Assembly: GCA_020446945.1 (NCBI GenBank)
Contig: JAGRDS010000025.1
Coordinates: 1 to 41,713, forward strand
From: Parvularculaceae bacterium
GTDB lineage: Bacteria > Pseudomonadota > Alphaproteobacteria > Caulobacterales > Parvularculaceae
Length of the DNA stretch: 41,713 nucleotides
Direction: 5' to 3'
The number at the start of each line of letters is the position of its first letter. Positions within the stretch are counted from its first letter, which is position 1. A model generated the notes under the pieces. The model was not told the DNA's origin. It ran no database searches and was given only the letters and a program-made list of their open reading frames with translations. Below, in pieces: positions 17,975 to 28,016 of the stretch. A program made the translations under genes and the position numbers.

Positions 17975-18979
17975 TCAGGCCTCGACGACATCGCCGATAA
18001 TGCGTGGCGTCTCGCCTTTACTTTCCAGCGCATCGAGGATGCGATTAACGCCTGACTTGCGCACGGCGAGAACGCCGCCGACGCCGCAATTGAACGTCCT
18101 TCGCATTTCCTCCTGCGAAAGGCCGCCCGCGTCCTTCAGCCACGCAAAAACAGGCGGCAGGCGAAGTGCGGCGTCGTCATATCTGGCGCAGAGCCGGTCC
18201 GTGAATATGCGCGGAACATTGTCGGTGAGACCGCCGCCGGTGATATGCGCGAAGCCGCGCACGTCTTCGTCTTTCAACAAATCGAGCAGCGCTTTGACGT
18301 AGATGCGCGTCGGCGTGAGCAACGCCGCGCCGAGCGTCGCGTCCGGATCGAAGGGGGCCGCCGCATCATAGGACAGGCCGGCGTCGGCGACGATCTTGCG
18401 GATCAGCGAATAACCGTTCGAGTGCGGTCCCGACGAGGGAACCGCGATCAGGACGTCGCCGGCCTTGACTTCGCGCGGCATCAAATCCCGCCGCTCGACC
18501 GCGCCGACGCAAAACCCGGCAAGATCGTACTCGCCGACCGGATACATGCCGGGCATTTCCGCCGTTTCGCCGCCGATCAGCGCGCAGCCCGCCTGCAAAC
18601 AGCCTTCGGCGACGCCCTTGACGACTTCGGCTGCGACGCCTTCCTCCAGCTTCCCGGTTGCGAAATAGTCGAGGAAGAAAAGCGGCTCGGCCCCTTGCGC
18701 CAGCACATCATTGACGCACATCGCGACAAGATCGACGCCGATCGTCGCGTGGACGCCCGTCTCGAAGGCGATTTTCAGTTTGGTTCCCACCCCGTCCGTT
18801 CCCGACACCAGAAGCGGATCGGAGAACCCGGCGGCCTTGAGATCGAATACGCCGCCGAAGCCGCCCAGCGCGGCGTCCGCGCCTTTTCGCGCAGTGGCCC
18901 GCGCCAGGGGCGATATCGCATCGACCAGCCGTTCGCCGGCGTCGATGTCGACACCGGCTTTTGTGTAAGCGTCGCTCAT
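17975..18979 (-). CDS. purM: Phosphoribosylformylglycinamidine cyclo-ligase (AIR synthetase)
   Basis: ATP-dependent ring closure of FGAM to AIR, the step after PurL. A 334-residue protein with the PurM signatures YTKAGVDIDAG at the start, LGGFGGVFDLK, DGVGTKLKIA, CVNDVLAQGAEPLFFLDY, LIGGETAEMPGMY and SSGPHSNGYSLIRK, plus HITGGGLTDNVPRI in the C-terminal half. First gene of the purM-purN operon. It is divergent from the DUF2066 gene across about 135 bp. Confidence 0.98.
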   Translation of the reverse strand: MSDAYTKAGVDIDAGERLVDAISPLARATARKGADAALGGFGGVFDLKAAGFSDPLLVSGTDGVGTKLKIAFETGVHATIGVDLVAMCVNDVLAQGAEPLFFLDYFATGKLEEGVAAEVVKGVAEGCLQAGCALIGGETAEMPGMYPVGEYDLAGFCVGAVERRDLMPREVKAGDVLIAVPSSGPHSNGYSLIRKIVADAGLSYDAAAPFDPDATLGAALLTPTRIYVKALLDLLKDEDVRGFAHITGGGLTDNVPRIFTDRLCARYDDAALRLPPVFAWLKDAGGLSQEEMRRTFNCGVGGVLAVRKSGVNRILDALESKGETPRIIGDVVEA

Positions 18980-19115
18980 GCCGACCCTCTAGCCCTTCCG
19001 CGGCGCAACGCGCAACCAAACATTAAGGCTCCCCGGTCCAAGGGGTCGCTTGATCCCCGTCAGGCGGGTATATAGGGGGCGTCGAATCCCCCCTAGTAGT
19101 CGGCTCAGCGTGGTT

Positions 19116-20525
19116 ATGAGAAAAATTTCAATGAAATTTCTGGGCATTATGGTCGCCTTCGCCGTTTTGCTGGCGGCGCCGTTAACGCCGGCGTCGGCCG
19201 CCGGTGACGATGTGTTCGTCGTGCCGCGGGTGCCGGTGCAGGCTACGGGGGCCACCGCGACGGCCGCGAAGGATAGCGCCCAGGCGTCCGGGCGCCGTCA
19301 CGCGATGGATATCCTGATGCGCCGGCTGACGCCGGAGGAGGACTGGATCTACCTGCCGACGCTTGCAACCGGCGCGCAGGCGCAGGCGGCGGGCGACGGT
19401 TCGGGCAAATCGCCGGTCGTCATCTCGCCCCAGCAACTCGTCGCGCTCGAATCCGGCTTCGAGGTTTACGGCGAGAAAGCGTCTTCATCGAGTTATCGCG
19501 CCTACATCACCTATCGATTCAAGCCCGATGCGGTGAGGCGGCTGCTTCAAACCTCTCGCATTCCCTATAGCGAAGCGCAAACGCGGGTCGCTCTTGTCCT
19601 GCCCGTCCTGCAGACCGACAGCGGCGTATATTTGTGGGAAAGCAACAATCCGTGGATGGCGGCCTGGAAAGTTCGTCCCTATACGCATGAACTCACCCCG
19701 ATGACGGCGCCGCTCGGCGATCTTGAGGACAGCGCATCGATAACTGCGCGCCAGGCGCTCAATCTTGATAGCGAGAAACTCGCCGCTATCGCCGAGCGTT
19801 ACAGCGTCAGCCAGATTATCGTCGCCCATGCGCGATTGATGCAGCGCGACGGCGCCAACCAGCTGACCGTGCGGCTCATAAACGGATATCGTGAGTCCGG
19901 AAAAGTCGAGTACGCCGACATTCTGGGAGAGGACGATGCTCTCGAAGACACTGGTGCGCCGTCTCAGACTTTCAATTACGCGCAGTCGGATGAGGATTTC
20001 GCCGCAAAGCCGGGCGAAGTGCTGGCGCAGACCTATCTGTCGGAACCGGCGGGCAATTTTCCTTCGCTGGCTGAGCGGTCAATTGAATTCGCGATTGCGA
20101 AATACGCAAGCGGCTGGAAAAGCAGAACGCTTATAGACCATTCCCGCGAGGCGAAATTGCCGGTGACGGCGTTTTTTGAGCGCATTGAAGACTGGTCGCG
20201 CATTCGCAGCGCGCTGATCGCGACGCCGCTTGTCGATTCCGTTCAAGTCTCGTCCCTGTCGCGGCGCGGCGCCGAAATGGATGTCCGCGTATTCGGCGAT
20301 CCGGTTCGATTGCAGGTGGCGATGGAAAATCAGGGCGTTGTATTCTGGACGGAAACCGGCGAGCGCTGGTTCCTCGCGACGCCCGGCGTCGCGGGCAAGT
20401 ATCGCGGCCGCCGCTTCCTTCGCACCGAAAGCCGGGGGCTTTTCGGCTCCGCGCGCGAAGACGATGACGGCGGTCCGCAACCCGCCTCTGCGGAACAATA
20501 CACGTCGCCGCAAGAGTTCGAGTGA
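19116..20525 (+). CDS. DUF2066 domain protein, exported
   Basis: A protein of about 469 residues with an N-terminal signal peptide (FLGIMVAFAVLLAAPLTPASA, split here as LGIMVAFAVLLAA and TPASA) and a DUF2066 region: VVPRVPVQATGATATAAKDSA, followed by ILMRRLTPEEDW, YITYRFKPDAVRRLL and LVLPVLQTDSGVYLWES. Function is unknown. The frame is open from 19050; plausible starts are ATG 19116 and ATG 19131, and GAGAAA before the latter is a weak ribosome site. The stop TGA overlaps the GTG start of hdaA (GTGA), the same gene order seen in other alphaproteobacteria, which points to a joint transcript. Confidence 0.85.
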   Translation: MRKISMKFLGIMVAFAVLLAAPLTPASAAGDDVFVVPRVPVQATGATATAAKDSAQASGRRHAMDILMRRLTPEEDWIYLPTLATGAQAQAAGDGSGKSPVVISPQQLVALESGFEVYGEKASSSSYRAYITYRFKPDAVRRLLQTSRIPYSEAQTRVALVLPVLQTDSGVYLWESNNPWMAAWKVRPYTHELTPMTAPLGDLEDSASITARQALNLDSEKLAAIAERYSVSQIIVAHARLMQRDGANQLTVRLINGYRESGKVEYADILGEDDALEDTGAPSQTFNYAQSDEDFAAKPGEVLAQTYLSEPAGNFPSLAERSIEFAIAKYASGWKSRTLIDHSREAKLPVTAFFERIEDWSRIRSALIATPLVDSVQVSSLSRRGAEMDVRVFGDPVRLQVAMENQGVVFWTETGERWFLATPGVAGKYRGRRFLRTESRGLFGSAREDDDGGPQPASAEQYTSPQEFE

Positions 20526-21172
20526 CAGCCTCGCCGCACGTTCGTCAAATCGTCCTTGATCTTCCGGCGCTTGCGCCGCGCATGACGCGCGCGGCGCTCG
20601 TCGTTTCCGCATCGAACGCGGGCGCGATCGAGATGCTTGACGCCTGGAAGGTTTCTGACGAGGCGGCTCTCGTAATCTGCGGGCCGAACGGTTCGGGCAA
20701 GACGCACCTGCTTCAGATGCTGACGCGCGAAGCGGCGGCGGCAGGCGAAGAAATCATCGCCGTCGACGATATTCATCTCGCCGCCGAACCGGGCGATATT
20801 CTCGCGCTGTTCGAACGCGCGCGCGGCGAGAGCAGGCGCATCGTTTTCGCCGGACGCGGCGGGCCGTCCGATTGGGCCAACGGGCTCAAAGACCTCGAAA
20901 CCCGCCTTAACGCGGCGGCGCGCATTTCAATGCAGGAACCTGACGAGGCATTGTTGCGCGCCGTCATTTTGAAACTTTTCCGCGACCGGCAATTGAAAGC
21001 CGCGCCCACGATCGTCGAATTCGCCTTGAGGCGCCTTCCGAAGACCTTCGCCGCCGCGCAGGCTTTTGTGGGCGCACTGGATGCGGCATCGATCGAAAAA
21101 GCGGCGCCGATCGGGCTTAAACTTGCGCGCGAGGTCGTCGCTAACCTTTCGGAAGAAGCTTGGAGCGCATAA
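20522..21172 (+). CDS. hdaA: HdaA, regulatory inactivator of DnaA (AAA+)
   Basis: A 216-residue DnaA-like AAA+ protein that, with the sliding clamp, promotes hydrolysis of DnaA-ATP and limits replication to once per cycle. At the N-terminus the sequence QIVLDLP fits the clamp-binding motif (Q-x-x-L-D-L). Walker A is [12 protein letters not shown] and the Walker B-like strand is [10 protein letters not shown]. The remainder is the small lid domain ending [15 protein letters not shown]. It lacks the DnaA DNA-binding domain IV. The GTG start overlaps the upstream TGA stop (20522-20525). ppk follows after 31 bp. Confidence 0.93.
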   Translation: MTASPHVRQIVLDLPALAPRMTRAALVVSASNAGAIEMLDAWKVSDEAALVICGPNGSGKTHLLQMLTREAAAAGEEIIAVDDIHLAAEPGDILALFERARGESRRIVFAGRGGPSDWANGLKDLETRLNAAARISMQEPDEALLRAVILKLFRDRQLKAAPTIVEFALRRLPKTFAAAQAFVGALDAASIEKAAPIGLKLAREVVANLSEEAWSA

Positions 21173-21203
21173 ATTATCGCCTCCGCTTCAAGGAACTGAT
21201 GAA

Positions 21204-23372
21204 ATGCCCGCCGCCGACGACGGATCGATAATTGCGGAAAGCCTGGCGGCTTCGCCCGCTCGCTTTATCAACCGGGAGTTATCGTGGCTCGCATTCAACC
21301 TGCGCGTGCTTGAAGAGGCGTTCAACGAAAACCATCCGCTTCTGGAGCGTCTTCGGTTTCTTTCGATCTCGGCCAATAATCTCGACGAATTTTTCATGGT
21401 TCGCGTCGCCGGCCTGCGCGGGCAGGTGCGCGAAGGCGTGAAAGCGTTGAGTCAGGAGGGATTGAGCGCGTCGGAGCAATTGTCGCAGATCAATCAGCAG
21501 GCCTCCGAATTGATGGCGCGCCAGCAGGAATGCTGGCGGACGATATTGCCGCTATTGCGCGAGGCCGGCATTGAAATACTTGCGAGCGACGAGTTGAGCG
21601 ATGCGGAATCCGCGTGGCTGGAAAACGAGTTCCTGACGAATATCTTTCCGGTATTGACGCCGATTGCGCTCGATCCCGCGCATCCGTTCCCGTTCATTCC
21701 CAATCTCGGCTTTGTGCTTTGCATGGACCTGAAGCGCAAGGACGGATCGACGCTTACGACGCTTCTGCCCTTGCCGAGCAAGATTTCCCGTTTTCTGCGT
21801 TTGCCTTCCGGAATGGCCGGCGACGACAAACGCGGCGCCGTGCGTTTCATATCCCTTGAGCGGACGATCATTCGATTTATCGGTTTTATTTTCCCGACGA
21901 TGTCGCTTGAATCGCACGGGGCCTTCCGGATCGTGCGCGACAGCGATGTCGAGGTTGAAGAAGAAGCCGAAGATCTCGTCCGCGTTTTCGAAACGATGCT
22001 GAAGCGGCGCCGCCGCGGCGATGTTATCCGTCTGAAGGTTGACGCTTCGACGCCGGATCACATGCGCGATTTGATGATGGAGCGCATGCGCGTTGCGGCG
22101 AGCGACGTTGTTCCTGTCGACGGCATTCTCGGACTCGCCCAGGCGTCGGAGCTTATTCCGCCGGAACGCGCCGATCTGCTTTTTCCACCTTTCGATCCGC
22201 GGTTTCCGGAACGGATCCGGGAGCATGGAGGGAATTGCTTTTCCGCCATTCGCGCCAAGGACTTCATCGTTCACCATCCCTATGAGTCCTTTGACGTCGT
22301 TGTGCAGTTCCTGAAACAGGCTGCGGCCGATCCCAATGTTATTGCAATAAAGCAGACGCTGTACCGGACTTCCAAAAACTCGCCGATCGTCAATGCGCTG
22401 ATCGAGGCGGCGGAGGCGGGAAAGAACGTTACGGCGCTTGTGGAGCTGAAAGCGCGTTTCGATGAGGAGGCGAACATCAACTGGGCGCGCGCGCTGGAGC
22501 GCGCCGGCGTCAATGTCGTTTACGGTTTCGTCGAATACAAAACCCACGCGAAATTATCGCTTGTCGCGCGTCAGGAGGGTGACGCGCTTCGCACTTACGT
22601 TCATGTGGCGACCGGCAACTACCACTCGGTCACGGCGAAAATATACACCGACCTGTCGCTGTTCACCTGCGATCCCGCTATCGGCCGCGACGCCGCCAAA
22701 GTATTCAATTTCGTCACCGGATACGCGCGTCCCGATACGTTCGAAAAATTTGCGGTTGCGCCCTTGACGATGCGCTCGAAACTGGTCGCCCTCGTCGATG
22801 AGGAGATAGCGCATGCGAAAGCCGGAAGGCCGGCGGCAATCTGGGCGAAGATGAATGCGCTCGTCGATGGGCCGATGATCGACAAATTCTATGAAGCGAG
22901 CGCCGCCGGCGTCCAGATCGATCTCGTCGTGCGCGGGGTTTGCTGCCTGCGGCCGGGCGTCAAGGGATTGTCGGAGAATATTCGCGTCAAGAGCATTATC
23001 GGCCGCTTTCTCGAACATGCGCGCGTTTATTGCTTCGGCGCCGGCGATTCCTTGCCGAACGCCGAGGCGAAAGTGTACATCGCCTCCGCCGACATGATGC
23101 CGCGCAATCTCAATCGCCGCGTCGAAGTGATGTGTCCGATCGAAAATCCGACGGTTCACAGTCAGGTTCTGGACCAGATCATGGTGGCCAATCTGAATGA
23201 CGAGGCGCAGTCATGGAGGCTTCACGGCGACGGATTTTATCGCCGTGCGGATGTGAGCGATCTCGGCGCGCCGTTCAACATCCACGCCTATATGATGACG
23301 AATCCCAGCCTTTCCGGGCGCGGCGGCGCGATGAAAGTCAACCCGCCGCGACAGCTCAAGCCGAAAAAATAG
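21204..23372 (+). CDS. ppk: Polyphosphate kinase 1
   Basis: Reversible transfer of the ATP gamma-phosphate onto polyphosphate. A 722-residue protein with the PPK1 layout: N-domain [19 protein letters not shown] and [17 protein letters not shown], head domain, then two PLD-like catalytic domains. The autophosphorylated His is in THAKLSLV (His448) and the second catalytic His in [12 protein letters not shown] (His605). IKQTLYRTS and [13 protein letters not shown] are also typical. AAGGA about ten bases upstream decides the ATG at 21204; the frame is open from 21066 but that part lies in the hdaA 3' end. Its neighbour ppx degrades the same polymer. Confidence 0.97.
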   Translation: MPAADDGSIIAESLAASPARFINRELSWLAFNLRVLEEAFNENHPLLERLRFLSISANNLDEFFMVRVAGLRGQVREGVKALSQEGLSASEQLSQINQQASELMARQQECWRTILPLLREAGIEILASDELSDAESAWLENEFLTNIFPVLTPIALDPAHPFPFIPNLGFVLCMDLKRKDGSTLTTLLPLPSKISRFLRLPSGMAGDDKRGAVRFISLERTIIRFIGFIFPTMSLESHGAFRIVRDSDVEVEEEAEDLVRVFETMLKRRRRGDVIRLKVDASTPDHMRDLMMERMRVAASDVVPVDGILGLAQASELIPPERADLLFPPFDPRFPERIREHGGNCFSAIRAKDFIVHHPYESFDVVVQFLKQAAADPNVIAIKQTLYRTSKNSPIVNALIEAAEAGKNVTALVELKARFDEEANINWARALERAGVNVVYGFVEYKTHAKLSLVARQEGDALRTYVHVATGNYHSVTAKIYTDLSLFTCDPAIGRDAAKVFNFVTGYARPDTFEKFAVAPLTMRSKLVALVDEEIAHAKAGRPAAIWAKMNALVDGPMIDKFYEASAAGVQIDLVVRGVCCLRPGVKGLSENIRVKSIIGRFLEHARVYCFGAGDSLPNAEAKVYIASADMMPRNLNRRVEVMCPIENPTVHSQVLDQIMVANLNDEAQSWRLHGDGFYRRADVSDLGAPFNIHAYMMTNPSLSGRGGAMKVNPPRQLKPKK

Positions 23373-23422
23373 GTCGCCGCCATGCGACTCATGCGACGCG
23401 AAAAAGCGAGCTGAGAGAAGCG

Positions 23423-24931
23423 ATGGCGGCGCGTACATACGACCGGACGGAAAGGGCCGCACTGGAACGAACGCGCCAGGCGGTCATCGATATCGGCTCG
23501 AACTCGGTCCGCCTTGTGATTTATGACGGACCGAGACGGGCGCCGTTCCCGATCTGCAACGAGAAGTCATTGTGCGGTCTCGGTCGCGACCTCGGCGAGG
23601 ATGGGTCGCTCAACCCGGTCGCCGCCGAAACAGCAATTGCGACGCTGGCGCGTTTTCGCGTATTGCTCGCCGAACATGGCGATCCGCCGACCGATATTGT
23701 GGCGACGGCGGCGGTGCGCGAGGCGACGGACGGCGATGAATTTGTCGCCCGGGTAAGGTCTCTCGGCCTGCCTGTCGGAATAATTCCCGGCGGCGAGGAG
23801 GCGCAGCTTTCCGCATTCGGCGTCGCATCCTTCGAGCCGGGCGCGAACGGGCTCGTCGGCGATATGGGGGGCGGAAGCCTCGAACTCGTTTCCTTGAAAA
23901 ACGACGAACCGGCGGCCGCAGCCAGCCTGTCGATCGGCCCCTTGCGGCTGATGCGCGCGACGGGCGGCGATTACAAAGCGGCCGCGAAATTAGTCGCCAA
24001 AGCGCTCGCCGATCTCGACTGGCTGCAGAATGAACGGAACTCGACGTTATACGCCGTCGGCGGCGCGTGGCGCGCGATCGCGCGCGTGCATATGAATTTA
24101 CGCCAGCATCCGCTTCCGGTCCTGCATCATTATGAGATGGGCGGGAAAGACGTGATCGGCGCCTGCGATCTTATAATGAAGCAAAGCCGGTCTTCACTGG
24201 AGGCGACGCCCGGAATTTCGTCAAAGCGCGCGGACGCCATTCCCTATGCGGCGCTGGTCCTTCGAATGTTGATCGACGGTTTGAAAATCCCGAGCGTCTC
24301 CATTTCAGCCGGCGGACTTCGCGAGGGCCTTCTTTACCGCCGATTGCAACCGAAGGTGCGCCGGTTCGACCCCCTGATCGCCGGCGCCGGTTTCTTTGCT
24401 TCGCTTCTGGCGCCTGAACCGGCGATGGGTTCGGCGTGCATATCGTTTCTGGACAATTTGTTTCCGGATGAAACCTTCGCGCAAAAGCGCATAAGAAAAG
24501 CAGCATGCCTTCTCGGCGATATCGGCGCCTATTTCCATCCCGATATGCGCGCCGCCCAGGCTTTCGACACCGCGCTTCGCGCACCGTTTTACGGCGTTAC
24601 CCATCCCGAGCGCGCGGCGATTGCGCTGTCGTTGTTCTGTCGTCACTCGGGCGCCAAAACACCGGCGGGCGGGGCGCAGATTGTCGCGCTGATGAGTGAT
24701 GGCGAACAAAAAAGGGCGACCGAAATCGGGCTGGCGCTTCGGTTCGCAGCCGCCATTGCGCCGAAAGCGCCGCATGCGCTGCGCCAATGTTCGCTTTCCC
24801 GGACCGATGGCGAGTTGCGTTTCGCAGCGCCCGGCGCGCTCCGAAACCTTAGCGACGATACGGCGCGCAAGCGATTTGATGCGTTGTCGGCGGCGCTCGG
24901 CGTCAAGCCTGTAATTGAATTCGCCGATTAG
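23423..24931 (+). CDS. ppx: Ppx/GppA family exopolyphosphatase
   Basis: Hydrolyses terminal phosphates from polyphosphate, or pppGpp in GppA-type members. About 502 residues of the actin-like ASKHA fold: phosphate loop VIDIGSNSVRLVIYDG, GLGRDL, ATAAVREATDG, the catalytic-Glu region IIPGGEEAQLSAFG, second phosphate loop GDMGGGSLELV and the sugar-loop SAGGLREGLLY, then a C-terminal helical half. The frame is open from 23213, overlapping ppk; the first Met that fits the family is at 23423. The ribosome site is weak (GAGAGAAG). It shares a 4-bp stop overlap with convergent rnd. Confidence 0.94.
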   Translation: MAARTYDRTERAALERTRQAVIDIGSNSVRLVIYDGPRRAPFPICNEKSLCGLGRDLGEDGSLNPVAAETAIATLARFRVLLAEHGDPPTDIVATAAVREATDGDEFVARVRSLGLPVGIIPGGEEAQLSAFGVASFEPGANGLVGDMGGGSLELVSLKNDEPAAAASLSIGPLRLMRATGGDYKAAAKLVAKALADLDWLQNERNSTLYAVGGAWRAIARVHMNLRQHPLPVLHHYEMGGKDVIGACDLIMKQSRSSLEATPGISSKRADAIPYAALVLRMLIDGLKIPSVSISAGGLREGLLYRRLQPKVRRFDPLIAGAGFFASLLAPEPAMGSACISFLDNLFPDETFAQKRIRKAACLLGDIGAYFHPDMRAAQAFDTALRAPFYGVTHPERAAIALSLFCRHSGAKTPAGGAQIVALMSDGEQKRATEIGLALRFAAAIAPKAPHALRQCSLSRTDGELRFAAPGALRNLSDDTARKRFDALSAALGVKPVIEFAD

Positions 24932-26082
24932 CTTTTCGCATTCGTCTCGATAAGGTCGATTGCGCCCCTGTTGAGCCGCAATGCGATTTCGCCGCGTAGT
25001 AATTGCTCCGCCAATCCGCCGAAAAGTTCACGCCGCCAACCGTGGAGCGCAGGGCAGGTTTTCTCACCGAGCGCAATAGATTCAATATCAGAAGTCGTTG
25101 CAATTAACCGCGCGGCGACGCCGGAGGCTTCCGACTGGCGTTTCAAAAGCACTTTCAATAATTCGACGACGTCGGGCGGCGGCGATTTGCGGACCGGTTT
25201 TTCAAGCGGCGGAAGTTCGCCGCGCGGTATCTCACGTCCCCTGGCGACAGCGTCGAGAATGCCCGCCGCCGCGCGCGAGCGCTCAAAACCGTTGGGAATC
25301 GCGCGTGCGCGCGAAAGGTCTTCCGCCGAAGCCGGTTTCAGCCGGGCGAGTTCGAAAATCGCGTCATCCTTTATGATGCGGCTTCGCGGCAGGTTTTTCT
25401 CCTGCGCTTCGCGTTCGCGCCATTCGGCGAGCATCATGATAGGCCCGAAATCGCCGGGCCGCACGCCGCGCAGTTTCAGGCGGCGCCATGCGTCGGCGGG
25501 GTTTACGTTATAAAGAGACGCCTCGCACAAGGCGTTCATTTCCTCTTCGACCCAGGCGTAACGCTCGCCTTTTTCGAGCCGGTCGCGAAGAATGGGGTAA
25601 GCGTCGCGAAGATGCGTCACATCGGACAGCGCGTAGGTGAGCTGGGCCGGCGAAAGCGGCCGGCGCGACCAGTCCGTAAATCGGCTGCCCTTGTCGATTG
25701 AAGCGTTGACGAGAGACCTGACCATCGGTTCGTACCCGATCTGTTCGCCAAATCCGCAGACCATCGCGGCGATCTGGGTGTCGAACAGCGGTGTCGGCGC
25801 CGCGCCGGTCAGGTTGTAAAATATTTCAACGTCCTGGCGCGCGGCGTGAAAGACTTTGAGCGTGTCCTTGTCAGCCAGCAGGTCGAGAAACGGCGCGAGA
25901 TCCATGCCTTCGGCCATCGGATCGATAATGGCCTCAATTCCGTCAGCCGCAGCCTGGATCAGGCAGAGGATCGGCCAATAGGTCTTTTCCCGCATGAATT
26001 CTGTGTCGACCGCGAAGAAGGGCCGCTTTGCGAGTTCGGCCGAAAAGGCGGCGAGGTCGTCTGTGGAAGTAATGATTCTCAT
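24928..26082 (-). CDS. rnd: Ribonuclease D
   Basis: A 3'-5' exoribonuclease acting on tRNA and other small RNA ends. The 384-residue protein has the DEDD-type exonuclease domain with FAVDTEFMREKTYWPILCLIQ (split: FAVDTEFMREKTYWP and LCLIQ; Asp and Glu of Exo I), LKVFHAARQDVEIF (Exo II Asp) and YALSDVTHLRDAY (Exo III Tyr/Asp). A helical HRDC domain follows (about residues 205-290, PRSRIIKDDAIFELARLKP), then a second HRDC-like part. The length is normal. It is convergent with ppx and divergent from aspS. Confidence 0.95.
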   Translation of the reverse strand: MRIITSTDDLAAFSAELAKRPFFAVDTEFMREKTYWPILCLIQAAADGIEAIIDPMAEGMDLAPFLDLLADKDTLKVFHAARQDVEIFYNLTGAAPTPLFDTQIAAMVCGFGEQIGYEPMVRSLVNASIDKGSRFTDWSRRPLSPAQLTYALSDVTHLRDAYPILRDRLEKGERYAWVEEEMNALCEASLYNVNPADAWRRLKLRGVRPGDFGPIMMLAEWREREAQEKNLPRSRIIKDDAIFELARLKPASAEDLSRARAIPNGFERSRAAAGILDAVARGREIPRGELPPLEKPVRKSPPPDVVELLKVLLKRQSEASGVAARLIATTSDIESIALGEKTCPALHGWRRELFGGLAEQLLRGEIALRLNRGAIDLIETNAKS

Positions 26083-26145
26083 GAGGGCGGGCTTCTATCA
26101 GCGCCCGCGCGCGCCGTCACCCGTCCCGCTCTTGCGCCGCGCGCC

Positions 26146-26151
26146 TTGACA
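26146..26151 (+). promoter_or_regulatory. Possible -35 element of the aspS promoter
   Basis: TTGACA lies 54 bp before the aspS ATG in the intergenic region shared with divergent rnd. No clear -10 hexamer follows at the right distance, so this is a weak call by inspection. Confidence 0.25.
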
Positions 26152-26204
26152 AGACCGGCCGCGGGGCGCCACTCGGGCGCTGGCTGATTTCAAGAGGTTT
26201 TCGC

Positions 26205-28016
26205 ATGCACGCCTATCGCTCCCACACCTGCGGCGCTTTGCGCCCCGAAGCGGTGGGCGAGACTGTCCGTCTTTCCGGCTGGGTCCACCGCAAACGCGAC
26301 CATGGCGGGCTGCTGTTTGTGGACCTTCGCGACCATTACGGTGTCACGCAGCTCGTTGTCGAACCGGAATCGCCGTCCTTTCCGGCGATCGAGCGCCTGC
26401 GCGCGGAAAGCGTCATCCGCATCGACGGTGAGGTGGTCGCACGCAGCGCCGAGACGGTGAACCCGAACCTGCCGACCGGCGGCGTCGAAGTGCGGATCAG
26501 CGATGTTGAAATCCTGTCGGCGGCGGACGAATTGCCGTTGCCGGTTTTCGGCGAACCGGACTATCCCGAAGACGTTCGCCTGAAATACCGTTTCCTCGAT
26601 CTTCGCCGCGAGACGCTTCATAAAAGCGTCGCGCTGCGCTCGTCGGTCATTTCGTCGTTGCGCCGGCGGATGATCGATCAGGGATTCACCGAATTCCAGA
26701 CGCCGATCCTTACTGCGTCATCACCCGAAGGCGCGCGCGATTTCCTTGTTCCGTCGCGTTTGCATCCGGGACAGTTCTATGCGCTGCCGCAGGCGCCGCA
26801 GCAATTCAAGCAATTGCTGATGGTTGCGGGCTTTGACCGCTATTTCCAGATTGCGCCGTGTTTCCGCGACGAAGACGCGCGCGCCGACCGCAGTCCCGGC
26901 GAATTCTATCAGCTTGATTTCGAGATGAGTTTCGTCACGCAGGAAGATGTCTTCGCCGCGATCGAACCGGTGCTGGCTGGCGTGTTCGAGGAATTCGCAA
27001 ACGGACGGAAGGTGACGAAGCCGCCTTTTGCGCGCATCAAATTCGCCGATGCGATCCGTAAATACGGGTCGGACAAACCCGACCTTAGAAACCCGATTGA
27101 AATGCAGGACGTATCTGAGCATTTCCGCGGTTCGGGGTTTAAAGTTTTCGCCGGCATGCTCGACAAGGATCGCAAGGTTCAGGTGTGGGGCGTTCCCGCG
27201 CCGGGCGGCGGCTCACGCGCTTTTTGCGATCGCATGAATTCCTGGGCGCAAGGCGAGGGGCAGCCCGGTCTCGGCTATATCTTCTGGCGCGAAGGCGAAG
27301 ACGGCGGCGCCGGTCCGATTGCAAAAAATATCGGCGCAGAACGCGCCGAGGCGATCCGCGCGCAATTCGACCTTAAAGCCGGCGACGCGGTGTTTTTCGT
27401 CGCCGGCAATCCCAACGATTTTTACAAATTCGCCGGCGCGGCCCGCACGCGCGTCGGAACGGAGCTGAAACTCGTCGCCGAGAACGAATTCAAATTCTGC
27501 TGGATCGTCGATTTCCCGATGTATGAGTGGAACGAAGACGAGAAAAAAATCGACTTCTCGCATAACCCGTTCTCGATGCCCAATTTCGATCACGAGAAGT
27601 TTCTGGCGCTCGACAACAGCGACGCAGGTACGATTCTCGCCATGACGGCCTTTCAATACGACATTGTCTGCAACGGCGTTGAACTGTCGTCGGGCGCGAT
27701 CCGGAACCACAAGCCGGACATCATGCTGAAAGCATTCGAGATCGCCGGCTATGACGCCGATTTCGTCGAGGCGAAGTTCGGCGGCATGCTTAACGCATTC
27801 CGTTACGGAGCGCCGCCGCATGGCGGATCAGCGCCGGGCGTCGATCGCATCGTCATGTTGATCGCGGGTTCCGAGAACATTCGCGAAGTTATCGCCTTCC
27901 CGATGAACCAGCAGGCGCAGGATCTGATGATGCAGGCGCCGAACGAGGTGATGGAAAAGCAGTTGAAAGAGCTGCACATTCGCGTTGCGCCGCCGATCGC
28001 GGAAAAGAAATCCTAG
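26205..28016 (+). CDS. aspS: Aspartyl-tRNA synthetase, probably non-discriminating
   Basis: Class II synthetase of 603 residues. The N-terminal anticodon-binding OB domain has [20 protein letters not shown] (split: [11 protein letters not shown] and LFVDLRD). The catalytic core has motif 2 in [22 protein letters not shown] (split: [10 protein letters not shown] and GEFYQLDFE), the bacterial GAD insertion (about residues 300-420), and motif 3 in [14 protein letters not shown] His at residue 33 in RKRDHGG matches Pseudomonas-type AspRS, which charges both tRNA-Asp and tRNA-Asn; discriminating enzymes have another residue there. That would go with an indirect GatCAB route to Asn-tRNA. AGAGG precedes the ATG. 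The stop codon interleaves with that of the MFS gene (CTAG, 28013-28016). Confidence 0.96.
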   Translation: MHAYRSHTCGALRPEAVGETVRLSGWVHRKRDHGGLLFVDLRDHYGVTQLVVEPESPSFPAIERLRAESVIRIDGEVVARSAETVNPNLPTGGVEVRISDVEILSAADELPLPVFGEPDYPEDVRLKYRFLDLRRETLHKSVALRSSVISSLRRRMIDQGFTEFQTPILTASSPEGARDFLVPSRLHPGQFYALPQAPQQFKQLLMVAGFDRYFQIAPCFRDEDARADRSPGEFYQLDFEMSFVTQEDVFAAIEPVLAGVFEEFANGRKVTKPPFARIKFADAIRKYGSDKPDLRNPIEMQDVSEHFRGSGFKVFAGMLDKDRKVQVWGVPAPGGGSRAFCDRMNSWAQGEGQPGLGYIFWREGEDGGAGPIAKNIGAERAEAIRAQFDLKAGDAVFFVAGNPNDFYKFAGAARTRVGTELKLVAENEFKFCWIVDFPMYEWNEDEKKIDFSHNPFSMPNFDHEKFLALDNSDAGTILAMTAFQYDIVCNGVELSSGAIRNHKPDIMLKAFEIAGYDADFVEAKFGGMLNAFRYGAPPHGGSAPGVDRIVMLIAGSENIREVIAFPMNQQAQDLMMQAPNEVMEKQLKELHIRVAPPIAEKKS

